Shown piece after piece: positions 1 to 5,788 of a DNA stretch of 9,122 nt (position 1 is its first letter; each line of letters opens with the position of its first letter). The DNA comes from Gemmatimonadota bacterium (GTDB taxonomy: Bacteria > Latescibacterota > UBA2968). A program made the translations under genes and the position numbers. The stretch is from positions 58,432-67,553 of the forward strand of contig PAXL01000011.1 of assembly GCA_002714465.1 (NCBI GenBank), written 5' to 3'. The notes beneath the pieces are model-generated. The model saw nothing but the letters and a program-made list of their open reading frames with translations, had not been told where the DNA came from and ran no database searches.

Positions 1-10
1 GTTCCCGCCG

Positions 11-1045
11 TTACTGGACCGGCATGCGTTCGATCCAGCGTTTTACGAGCGCGACGCCTTCCTTGTGTACCATCGACCGACCCAGCTCGGGCATCGCTAC
101 ATCCGGTTCTGTCGACTCGATCCTATAGAGCATGATCGAGTCCTCCGGTTTCCCCGGAACGATGTCGTAGTACCGGCCGCCCGTTCCTCTTCCGGCTGCA
201 GTGGGAGATTTGTAGACACCGTAGAGCATCGGATCTTCCTGGCTCGCCATTAGGTCGAGGCCGGCGTTCCAAGAATGACCACCTGGTGTGTGGCAATGCG
301 CGCAATTGATCTCGAGCCACGCTCGGGCGCGTTCTTCGAGCGTCCCGCTCAGGGGATCCTCATAGTCAGAAAGCCTGGGCGCCTTGTCCCCTTCGGGTGC
401 GCGTGTCAGCATGCCCGTCCGGGACCAGTAATCGAGCTGATTCTCTTCGCCGCTCTCATATGTGTAGTCGCGGTTGAGGTGACGCGCACGGATCCCGATC
501 GGGACCATCAGACCATCTTTCACATGGCACTGCTTGCACTGGTTGGTGTTCGGGATCTGGTAGTCGTTCGCCTGAATGTTCCCGTCAAGATCAATCCATG
601 ATGCGACGATATCCGAACCTGCAACCTCCAGAAAGGCATCGGTCTGTTTGAAGTTCCATATATAGGTCAGACCACCCCATCCTTCCTTGCCGTGGATCAG
701 CAGACGGGTCTCAAGCAACCGTTCTCCCAGTGACGGGTCGCGGAAATCGCGCGGGTAGGAGAACGTCTTCGCAATGATCGTGCCCACGGGCAGTTCGAAA
801 GTATCTACGGGATGATACTTCGCAGGTAAACCTTCGGGCAGCCTGATGAAGCGTTTCTTATAAGCGTAGTCGGAGAAAAGTTGTGAATTGATCCTGTAGG
901 CTACGACACCGTGGACAGGATGCTGTGTGGCCCCGTCACCTTCGAACAGATCGAATGAGGACAGACGGTTCGGGGGATCGGCGAGGTAGTCCCGCTCGCT
1001 GCAGGAAACGAGGAGCAGGACCAGCCCGAGGGCTTGGATACGCAT
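11..1045 (-). CDS. Diheme c-type cytochrome lipoprotein, SO2930/HNE_0200 family
   Basis: A 344-aa exported protein predicted to carry two covalently attached hemes. The N-terminus is a short hydrophobic signal ending in the lipobox LVSC, with Cys15 as the likely lipidated residue, so it is probably anchored in a membrane facing the periplasm. Two CxxCH heme sites are visible: CKQCH at residues 170-174 and CAHCH at 248-252. A Met-Pro at about 318 is a plausible axial ligand for the second heme. The heme motifs lie in the C-terminal half; the first 160 residues look like a separate beta-rich domain. From memory this matches the TIGR03806-type family, typically paired with a beta-helix protein. 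That partner is the gene directly upstream, whose TAA overlaps this ATG by one base (TAATG), implying translational coupling. Electron donor, acceptor and substrate are unknown. Family call fairly sure; role uncertain. Confidence 0.88.
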   Translation of the reverse strand: MRIQALGLVLLLVSCSERDYLADPPNRLSSFDLFEGDGATQHPVHGVVAYRINSQLFSDYAYKKRFIRLPEGLPAKYHPVDTFELPVGTIIAKTFSYPRDFRDPSLGERLLETRLLIHGKEGWGGLTYIWNFKQTDAFLEVAGSDIVASWIDLDGNIQANDYQIPNTNQCKQCHVKDGLMVPIGIRARHLNRDYTYESGEENQLDYWSRTGMLTRAPEGDKAPRLSDYEDPLSGTLEERARAWLEINCAHCHTPGGHSWNAGLDLMASQEDPMLYGVYKSPTAAGRGTGGRYYDIVPGKPEDSIMLYRIESTEPDVAMPELGRSMVHKEGVALVKRWIERMPVQ

Positions 1046-2277
1046 TATTGAACGCCCTTGATCGTGATTTCAGGAAGAGCCGCCTGCGCCTTTGCATAAC
1101 CGCTCAGGTCGGTCACAACGTTCGGCTGCTTCCCTGCCGCCATCGACTCAAGGTCTAGGTTGGCGAACGTAGCATCACCGTTATCGTGGATCGAGATTCC
1201 AAGGTGATCGGGTATCCGGCCATCGACGAGTTTCTTGGGATCCTGAACGCCGTCATACACGATGTCCGGTCCGTTCGTCCCGAAGACAGCCTTGATCGCC
1301 TTCCCCAAGTCACCAACAGGATTCGTTCCCCCACCAGTAAATGTATTGCTGTGAATGTGGATGCTCTCACAAAAAGGGTCGAAAGCCTTGTCCTTCACCT
1401 TCCTCTTGGTCGACTGGAAGCTGATAATCGAAAGGTTGGCCGTATCGTTGTCCGCGATTGTGTTCCCAAACACCTCGACCTCGTCCGTGGCCATAAGGAT
1501 AAGCCCGCCACCCGGAGGCAATCCGGACACGAGCGTTCCTTCCTTCGCGAAATTCTCCCGGTTGTTCCCTTTTATCACGTTGTTGAACACGCGACATTGC
1601 CGGCTTTCCTTCTTGGGCAGGTTCGGAAGCTGGAACACTAGCACACCGCCGGTGTTGTCTGTGGACACGTTGTTGTAGACATCCGCGCCGACCGAGTTCT
1701 CGACCTCGATTCCGGTCACGTTCATCTTCGCCACGTTGTTTCGGACGATGATATTGTCGCACTGCCCGACGTAGATTCCGGCATCCGACGCACCGATCGC
1801 CGTGCACCCTTCGATCAGGACGTTTCGGCTCTCCACCGGATACAAGCCGTAGGCCCCGTTCTCCGGACTCGGACCGCGGGTCCATTCGACACGCACGTTC
1901 CGCAGCGTCACCCCATCCACACCCGTAACCTTAATAGCATCTCCACGGGAATCTTCTACGGCCAGATTCTGAAGCGTGAAGCCTCCCTTGGTCACGAGCA
2001 GCCCTTCGCCGCCTGACCCCGTGACCTGATCGGCGAACTTGAGTATGGTCTTATCCGGACCGGCACCGGCGATCGTCACGTTCTCGACATCTAGCGACAG
2101 GGTCTTGTTGAACAGGAACGTCCCCTCAACAAAGCGGACCGTGTCTCCGGGCTTCGCCATGATCAGCGCCCTCTGCGCAACGCGCTGGACATCGTCACCG
2201 GGCTGAATCGCCTGCGGGCCTCCGCACGACGCGATCAACAAGATGCTTACAAGAATCGCTGCCACTTTCGAATTCAT
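1045..2277 (-). CDS. Parallel beta-helix repeat lipoprotein, partner of the diheme cytochrome
   Basis: A 410-aa exported protein. Residues 1-18 form a lipoprotein signal ending IASC, followed by GG. Residues 40-330 contain repeated short beta-strand turns typical of right-handed parallel beta-helices (for example VTIAGAGPDKTILKF, VTLRNVRVEW, NVLIEGCTAIG, NIIVRNNVAKMNVTGIEVEN), with Asn ladders as in NosD/pectate-lyase-like folds. Beta-helices of this kind often bind or cleave polysaccharides, but I see no recognisable catalytic set. It corresponds from memory to the TIGR03805-type family, described as occurring with the family of the adjacent cytochrome. A GGGAGG ribosome site (minus strand, 2293 to 2288) lies 10 nt before the ATG. 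It is the first gene of the two-gene unit. Domain call is firm; biochemical function is unknown. Confidence 0.88.
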   Translation of the reverse strand: MNSKVAAILVSILLIASCGGPQAIQPGDDVQRVAQRALIMAKPGDTVRFVEGTFLFNKTLSLDVENVTIAGAGPDKTILKFADQVTGSGGEGLLVTKGGFTLQNLAVEDSRGDAIKVTGVDGVTLRNVRVEWTRGPSPENGAYGLYPVESRNVLIEGCTAIGASDAGIYVGQCDNIIVRNNVAKMNVTGIEVENSVGADVYNNVSTDNTGGVLVFQLPNLPKKESRQCRVFNNVIKGNNRENFAKEGTLVSGLPPGGGLILMATDEVEVFGNTIADNDTANLSIISFQSTKRKVKDKAFDPFCESIHIHSNTFTGGGTNPVGDLGKAIKAVFGTNGPDIVYDGVQDPKKLVDGRIPDHLGISIHDNGDATFANLDLESMAAGKQPNVVTDLSGYAKAQAALPEITIKGVQ

Positions 2278-2329
2278 ACTTACTTATCCTCCCTCAAGTA
2301 GAGGAGCGTCACTCTGGGACAGGGGCTTC

Positions 2330-2335
2330 AATATA
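2330..2335 (-). promoter_or_regulatory. Possible -10 box for the beta-helix/cytochrome operon
   Basis: On the minus strand the hexamer TATATT (5 of 6 bases of the consensus) lies about 53 nt before the ATG of the beta-helix gene. No good -35 hexamer is found 16-18 nt upstream of it, so this is only a candidate. It sits in the divergent region shared with the metal-sensor promoter. Confidence 0.28.
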
Positions 2336-2378
2336 CACGGTAGGTAGAGGTCGGACGAGCCTCGATCTGCAAATTGCG

Positions 2379-2407
2379 TTGACACCCGAGTGGGAAGCAA
2401 GTAATCT
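2379..2407 (+). promoter_or_regulatory. Sigma-70-type promoter of the metal sensor-transporter operon
   Basis: A perfect -35 TTGACA at 2379-2384 is followed, after exactly 17 nt, by TAATCT at 2402-2407, a weaker -10. The predicted transcription start is near 2414, inside the palindromic operator at 2412-2428. A repressor bound there would block initiation, the usual arrangement for autoregulated CsoR-type sensors. Inferred from sequence only. Confidence 0.6.
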
Positions 2408-2411
2408 CTAC

Positions 2412-2428
2412 ATACCCCCTAGGGGTAT
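2412..2428. promoter_or_regulatory. CsoR-type operator palindrome
   Basis: The perfect inverted repeat ATACCCC-cta-GGGGTAT has 7-bp arms around a 3-bp centre. Such TACC(C/G-run)GGTA palindromes are the known operator type of the CsoR/RcnR/InrS family. It covers the predicted transcription start and lies 17 nt ahead of the TTG start of a CsoR-family gene, so autorepression is the natural reading. The specific metal cannot be told from the operator. Confidence 0.82.
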
Positions 2429-2445
2429 ATAGAGAGGCGGTTTTT

Positions 2446-2721
2446 TTGGCACACACCCATATACATATAAACAAGGGTATCTTGAATCGGCTCGCCAGGA
2501 TCGAAGGGCAGGTCAAGAGCATCCGCTCGATGGTGGAATTCGGCAGGGACTGCAGCGAGGTTCTGATTCAAGTCGCTGCCGCCCGGGCTGCGCTGGACCA
2601 AGCAGGACGCCTGATCCTCGAAGATCACCTAGAGCACTGTATTGTCGAAGCCGTAGATGAAGGCCGCAGCCAGGAAGCGCTTGAAGACCTGAAAATTGCG
2701 CTCAAGAGGTTCATCCGTTGA
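2446..2721 (+). CDS. CsoR/RcnR-family metal-sensing transcriptional repressor
   Basis: A 91-aa all-helical DUF156 (CsoR/RcnR/FrmR) repressor. Family proteins bind operator DNA as tetramers or higher oligomers and release it when metal, or in some branches formaldehyde or sulfane sulfur, binds. Cys36, His61 and Cys65 fall at the same positions as the Cu(I) ligands of Mycobacterium tuberculosis CsoR, which favours copper(I). An extra His cluster at residues 3, 5 and 7 recalls the N-terminal ligands of nickel/cobalt sensors such as RcnR, so specificity is open. The start is TTG at 2446, preceded by AGAGG (2433-2437) with 8 nt spacing; it keeps the His cluster and gives the family's usual length. 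Its TGA overlaps the TTG of the transporter gene by 4 nt. The palindrome 17 nt upstream implies autoregulation. Confidence 0.9.
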   Translation: MAHTHIHINKGILNRLARIEGQVKSIRSMVEFGRDCSEVLIQVAAARAALDQAGRLILEDHLEHCIVEAVDEGRSQEALEDLKIALKRFIR

Positions 2722-3923
2722 CGGGTTCCGCTTCCCTTACCCGGCTCGAATGGAGCGCACGTAGATACCCGGTCTACCTATTCTTCCAGAAGGCCAGCTA
2801 TTGGGGACCGATATTCTTCCTCTACTTCAGCAGCCTTCTGTCGCTTTCGGACGTGTTGCTGCTTGAGTCGATCTACTACATCACCGTCGTGCTGCTGGAG
2901 ATCCCAACAGGATACCTCGCCGACCGTGTCGGTCACCGCCGCGTCCTGATTGGAAGCTCGATCGCTCAGATGACGGCGTGTCTCGCCTTCGTTTCGTCAG
3001 ACCACTTTTCCGTTCTGGCTTTCGGACAGATCATGCTCGCCACAGGGATGGCCCTCGGGTCCGGGTCCGACACCTCCTACCACTTCTCGGTCCTAGCAGC
3101 GCTCGGTCGGTCTGACGAGTATGGATCGAGGGAAGCAAAGGCCGCGCGATCTCTCCTGATCTCGCAAGCGACCTCGGCACTGATTGGAGGCGCGGTCGCC
3201 ACAATGGACCTCCGAGTCGCCTACCTATTCACGATGGCCAGCTCTCTGGTCGCCTTCGCCATCGCCGCCGGATTCCTAGACGTGACGGTCGAATCGTCCC
3301 CGCGCAAATCGATGGTCTCACAGATAGGATCCTGTCTCCGTGACGCGACACATCCCCGCCTCGCTTGGGCGATGGCCTACTTCATCTTCATGACGGTGAT
3401 CAACCACATCCCTCACGAGTTCTACCAGCCCTTTCTGAAGACCTTGATACTCGAACACGCCACGGATATCTCTACACCACTCACCATAGGCATCCACACG
3501 GCTCTCACGATGGGTGTGGCAACGATAGCTGCAGCCATCAGCATACGGATCCGGGACAGAATTGGATCTTCGAGCACGCTTCTCTTGGCGGGTCTCATCC
3601 AGACCGTCATCATCTCCGGTATGGCTCTGTCTACGTCACCCTTGATCGGAATCCTGCTACTGCTTCGGAGCATACCACGCGGCCTAATACAGGCGCCACT
3701 GAACGCGGAGATCGTCCCTCTGGTCGGCAAAGACAGACGGGCGACCTATCTGTCCCTGCAGAGCCTGATGGGCCGACTCGCCTTTGGCGCCGTCCTCCTC
3801 GCCTTCTCGATGTTCTTCGACGGCAACGAAATAGCCGCCCCCATCGGTGTGTCCATGATCGGAGCGGCTGTGGGGTTGCTCCTGCTGCTGGCTCTTGTCC
3901 CATTATCAAAAAGCTCGAACTAA
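2718..3923 (+). CDS. Major facilitator superfamily transporter in the metal-sensor operon
   Basis: A 401-aa inner-membrane protein with about 12 hydrophobic segments, the usual MFS size. The MFS motif A between helices 2 and 3 is clear (GYLADRVGHRR, residues 65-75). A hydrophilic loop near 190-215 separates the two six-helix halves. The stretch RATYLSLQS at about 341-349 is a pattern often seen in the second half of DHA-type drug and metal efflux members. It starts at TTG 2718 inside the last codons of the sensor gene (TTGA overlap), so translation is almost certainly coupled. Control by a CsoR-like repressor suggests export of a metal or a metal-chelate complex, but the substrate cannot be read from sequence; a role in uptake or drug efflux is not excluded. 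No clear terminator follows the TAA. Confidence 0.87.
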   Translation: MTGSASLTRLEWSARRYPVYLFFQKASYWGPIFFLYFSSLLSLSDVLLLESIYYITVVLLEIPTGYLADRVGHRRVLIGSSIAQMTACLAFVSSDHFSVLAFGQIMLATGMALGSGSDTSYHFSVLAALGRSDEYGSREAKAARSLLISQATSALIGGAVATMDLRVAYLFTMASSLVAFAIAAGFLDVTVESSPRKSMVSQIGSCLRDATHPRLAWAMAYFIFMTVINHIPHEFYQPFLKTLILEHATDISTPLTIGIHTALTMGVATIAAAISIRIRDRIGSSSTLLLAGLIQTVIISGMALSTSPLIGILLLLRSIPRGLIQAPLNAEIVPLVGKDRRATYLSLQSLMGRLAFGAVLLAFSMFFDGNEIAAPIGVSMIGAAVGLLLLLALVPLSKSSN

Positions 3924-4225
3924 GAACCGTAAACGCAGAGGACACGGAGAGCGCAGAGAAGATTCAGGGGAAACTTGCCGGCGGTCTCGGCGCCTTGGCC
4001 CAAGCAACTGCCCGAGGCGGTCCCAAAAGGAACCGGACTTCCTAAGATGTGCTCGGAACTTGGAGGGCCATTTCTGGTGTTTTGGAACGCCGTTGACCTT
4101 AAAAGGAAGTCGATCTGAACGCGCTGACGTGGTGACAAAAATTCGGCAAAAGATTCAGACGCCAGAAAAGCATTGATCCGGATGATACGTGTCTTAAGTT
4201 GGGTGCTTCAACACTCACATAGCTT
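3924..4225. other. Intergenic region of about 300 bp without a gene
   Basis: I see no credible coding region: the open frames here lack plausible composition and starts. Besides the 9-bp repeat it holds an 8-bp inverted repeat, GACTTCCT at 4036-4043 and AGGAAGTC at 4104-4111, separated by 60 nt. A TTGACC at 4093-4098 has no matching -10. No convincing promoter for the downstream dioxygenase operon and no T-tailed terminator were found. Confidence 0.5.
3934..3960. repeat. Degenerate 9-bp periodic CGCAGAG repeat
   Basis: Three tandem 9-mers, CGCAGAGGA, CACGGAGAG and CGCAGAGAA, begin 11 nt after the transporter stop codon. Purine-rich CGCAGAG/CACAGAG intergenic repeats are, from memory, scattered through many environmental bacterial genomes and give spurious short reading frames. 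Whether it recurs in this genome cannot be seen from one window. Confidence 0.55.
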
Positions 4226-4242
4226 GACCAGGATCAAGAAGA

Positions 4243-4533
4243 ATGGCTGAAGGAGCGATGGAACGACCTCGGCAGCGTCTACTCTATCTACACGCACGCA
4301 CCCCGAGCGTCTTTTCTGAAATAATCGGCTACACACCAATCGAACCGATTGCAGGATACCGCGTCGAAATCGCCGCGGAGGTCCAGAAGTGGCCATACGA
4401 CACCGTGCACGACGCGATCGTGGACGGATGGCAGGTCGTGCAGTTCCCTCATCATCAGGCACCCTACGACGACCGTGATCTCGACATCGTCGGCTACGAA
4501 TTCATTCTTCAAAAGATGGAGATCATCATCTGA
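4243..4533 (+). CDS. Small unrecognised protein coupled to the dioxygenase; 5' end probably frameshifted
   Basis: As read from ATG 4243 this is a 96-aa protein that I cannot assign to a family. Residues from about 27 on (IIGYTPIEPIAGYRVEIAAE and onward to YEFILQKMEI) look like a well-behaved soluble alpha/beta protein with strong third-position GC. The first 25 residues are Arg/Pro-rich with poor codon use. In the +2 frame from 4226 to the TAA at 4322-4324 there is a much better protein, including EEWLKERWNDL and YSIYTHAPRASFL, with GC-rich third positions. A one-base loss near 4318 would explain this: adding one G restores SFLEIIGY. The intact gene was probably about 100 aa and started upstream. 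Its TGA overlaps the dioxygenase ATG (TGATG), so the two are coupled and may share a task. An alternative is that the short frame is genuinely translated from 4243 or 4258. Confidence 0.6.
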   Translation: MAEGAMERPRQRLLYLHARTPSVFSEIIGYTPIEPIAGYRVEIAAEVQKWPYDTVHDAIVDGWQVVQFPHHQAPYDDRDLDIVGYEFILQKMEIII

Positions 4534-5321
4534 TGGAACACCTTTTGACCGACCTCGACGTCGTCAACTTCATCGTCACGGGATACCACATCGTCGAGCC
4601 GGACCTTCCGGACGGGCTGAACGAAACGATCGCGGCGAGGCTGGACACACTCGACTCGAACCCGGGTGACGCCATCACCGAAACTGTACCCGAACTCTGG
4701 CAGGTGCTTGATCACCCTCAGGTTAGGGGGGTCCTCACGAGCCTTCTGGGAATCGACTACGAGGTGCAGCCACACCGGCACTGGCACTGCAAGCAGCCAA
4801 ACTCGGAACACATGAACTGGCACCAGGACAGCACCAACAGCCGCGATATTCGTCTCAACCGCTTCCTCGGGCTCTACTACCCGACCAACATCACACCGGA
4901 CATGGGACCGACGATGATCGTCCCCGGAACCCAGTATCGGAACGCCCCGACCGACAGGATGGCCACCTACACGAATATCCGGGGCCAGATCCCTCTGACC
5001 GTCAAAGCCGGGACAATCGCCTTCACACACTACGACCTCTGGCACGGAACGGCAGCAAACCGGTCGGACCGGAAACGCCACATGCTCAAGTTCCTGTTCC
5101 GTCGCACGAGGGAAAACGACAGCCCCACGTGGAACCACGACCCAGACTGTATGAACCAACCTCGAGATTGGAACAAGCGCGACAAATCCGAGGACCCCGG
5201 TAACACCCTGGCATTCGGCAATCCGCTCAAGGTCTCACAATCGGACCACTACAAAGAACGTCGGATCCGCCGCCAAGTCTGGGATTACCTCAGGGGTGAG
5301 AAAGACTCTATCAAGAGCTGA
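4533..5321 (+). CDS. Phytanoyl-CoA dioxygenase (PhyH)-like Fe(II)/2-oxoglutarate oxygenase
   Basis: A 262-aa soluble enzyme of the PhyH superfamily, which couples decarboxylation of 2-oxoglutarate to oxidation, usually hydroxylation, of an organic substrate. The facial triad is visible: HxD at His97-Gln-Asp99 (NWHQDS) and the distal histidine His171 in YDLWHGTAANRSD. Arg182, 11 residues later, matches the 2-oxoglutarate-binding arginine spacing of human PHYH. The core strand PTMIVPGTQYRN at about 126-137 is typical of the family. Bacterial PhyH members act on very varied small molecules, so phytanoyl-CoA itself is unlikely to be the substrate. Translation begins at the ATG overlapping the stop of the preceding small gene; only a distant GGAG (4518-4521) precedes it, which supports coupling. 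The C-terminal 75 residues are hydrophilic and charged. Confidence 0.87.
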   Translation: MEHLLTDLDVVNFIVTGYHIVEPDLPDGLNETIAARLDTLDSNPGDAITETVPELWQVLDHPQVRGVLTSLLGIDYEVQPHRHWHCKQPNSEHMNWHQDSTNSRDIRLNRFLGLYYPTNITPDMGPTMIVPGTQYRNAPTDRMATYTNIRGQIPLTVKAGTIAFTHYDLWHGTAANRSDRKRHMLKFLFRRTRENDSPTWNHDPDCMNQPRDWNKRDKSEDPGNTLAFGNPLKVSQSDHYKERRIRRQVWDYLRGEKDSIKS

Positions 5322-5328
5322 GCGGGCG

Positions 5329-5343
5329 CGCGTGGACCACGCG
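5329..5343. other. GC-rich perfect palindrome after the dioxygenase gene
   Basis: CGCGTGG-a-CCACGCG begins 8 nt after the dioxygenase stop. It could form a short hairpin with a minimal loop or serve as a protein-binding site. No T-run follows, so it is not a standard intrinsic terminator. Function unknown. Confidence 0.4.
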
Positions 5344-5390
5344 TATCATACCACAAACGAAACATTGGCAAGCACTCAACCCTTTCAAGG

Positions 5391-5418
5391 TTGTTCAATC
5401 TCGCTTGACAGTTAAAAT
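5391..5418 (+). promoter_or_regulatory. Probable promoter of the small coiled-coil gene
   Basis: TTGTTC (5391-5396) is followed after 16 nt by TAAAAT (5413-5418), a 5-of-6 match to the -10 consensus. This would start transcription near 5425, about 50 nt before ATG 5477. A perfect TTGACA at 5405-5410 is an alternative -35, but its -10 partners (such as CATTTT at 5429-5434) are poor. Promoter elements here argue against translation starting at TTG 5405. Confidence 0.42.
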
Positions 5419-5476
5419 CATTGCGACACATTTTAACTACTTCGTAGCCAATCAATTAGCTCACTCAGGGCACATA

Positions 5477-5737
5477 ATGGTCTTTGCAATCATCTCCGTG
5501 ATCGCCCTTGTCGCGGTCGTCATCACCAAGTTCGTCACCGCAGGCAGTATCCAGAAGCTGCGAAAGCTAGCAGCCAAGTCTGATACCGAGATTCGGAAAG
5601 TCCGCGGGAAAGCAAAAGTCGCCCAACAGGCAACCGATGCTGCCGTAAATGGAATCAAGACGAAGGCTAGCAAGAAGAAGGCGCTTGAGAAGCAGATCGA
5701 GAAGTGCCGGGAAGAAATCGCTGAGCTAAAGATGTAA
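5477..5737 (+). CDS. Small membrane-anchored coiled-coil protein of unknown function
   Basis: An 86-aa protein I do not recognise. Residues 1-20 form one hydrophobic segment (MVFAIISVIALVAVVITKFV), a membrane anchor or uncleaved signal. The remainder is highly charged, rich in Lys, Ala and Glu, and predicted helical, with heptad-like spacing towards the C-terminus (ALEKQIEKCREEIAEL). It carries a single Cys near residue 77. I chose ATG 5477 because AGGG (5467-5470) lies 6 nt before it. The longer frame from TTG 5405 would begin inside promoter-like AT-rich sequence and place 24 polar residues before the membrane segment. It is a single-gene unit ending in a strong hairpin 22 nt after the stop. 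Some small tail-like membrane proteins act in envelope organisation, but nothing here proves that. Confidence 0.62.
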   Translation: MVFAIISVIALVAVVITKFVTAGSIQKLRKLAAKSDTEIRKVRGKAKVAQQATDAAVNGIKTKASKKKALEKQIEKCREEIAELKM

Positions 5738-5759
5738 CGATCAGGAAAATCGGATAACG

Positions 5760-5788
5760 AAAGAGGAGCCTTACGAGGGCTCCTCTTT
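5760..5788. terminator. Bidirectional intrinsic terminator between convergent genes
   Basis: AAAGAGGAGCC (5760-5770) pairs perfectly with GGCTCCTCTTT (5778-5788), an 11-bp stem around a 7-nt loop. It lies 22 nt after the coiled-coil gene. The flanking A and T bases of the stem give a short U-tract in both directions, so it can end both converging transcripts. The minus-strand gene's last codons lie within the right arm and its stop codon in the loop. Confidence 0.75.

Noticed and set aside
3934..3960. Possible CRISPR repeat
   Set aside because: The units are 9 bp, contiguous and without spacers, so it is not a CRISPR array.
3895..4176. Short plus-strand frames running through the 3924-4225 gap (also from 3365)
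   Set aside because: They read out of frame through the transporter end and the CGCAGAG repeat; the repeat gives false Arg/Glu-rich peptides.
4509..5159. A 216-aa open frame on the minus strand opposite the dioxygenase gene
   Set aside because: Val/Arg/Asp-rich shadow of a well-supported PhyH gene, with no recognisable domain.
5405..5476. TTG 5405 as the start of the coiled-coil gene
   Set aside because: The TTG is part of a TTGACA promoter-like hexamer, no ribosome site precedes it, and ATG 5477 has AGGG 6 nt upstream directly before the membrane segment.
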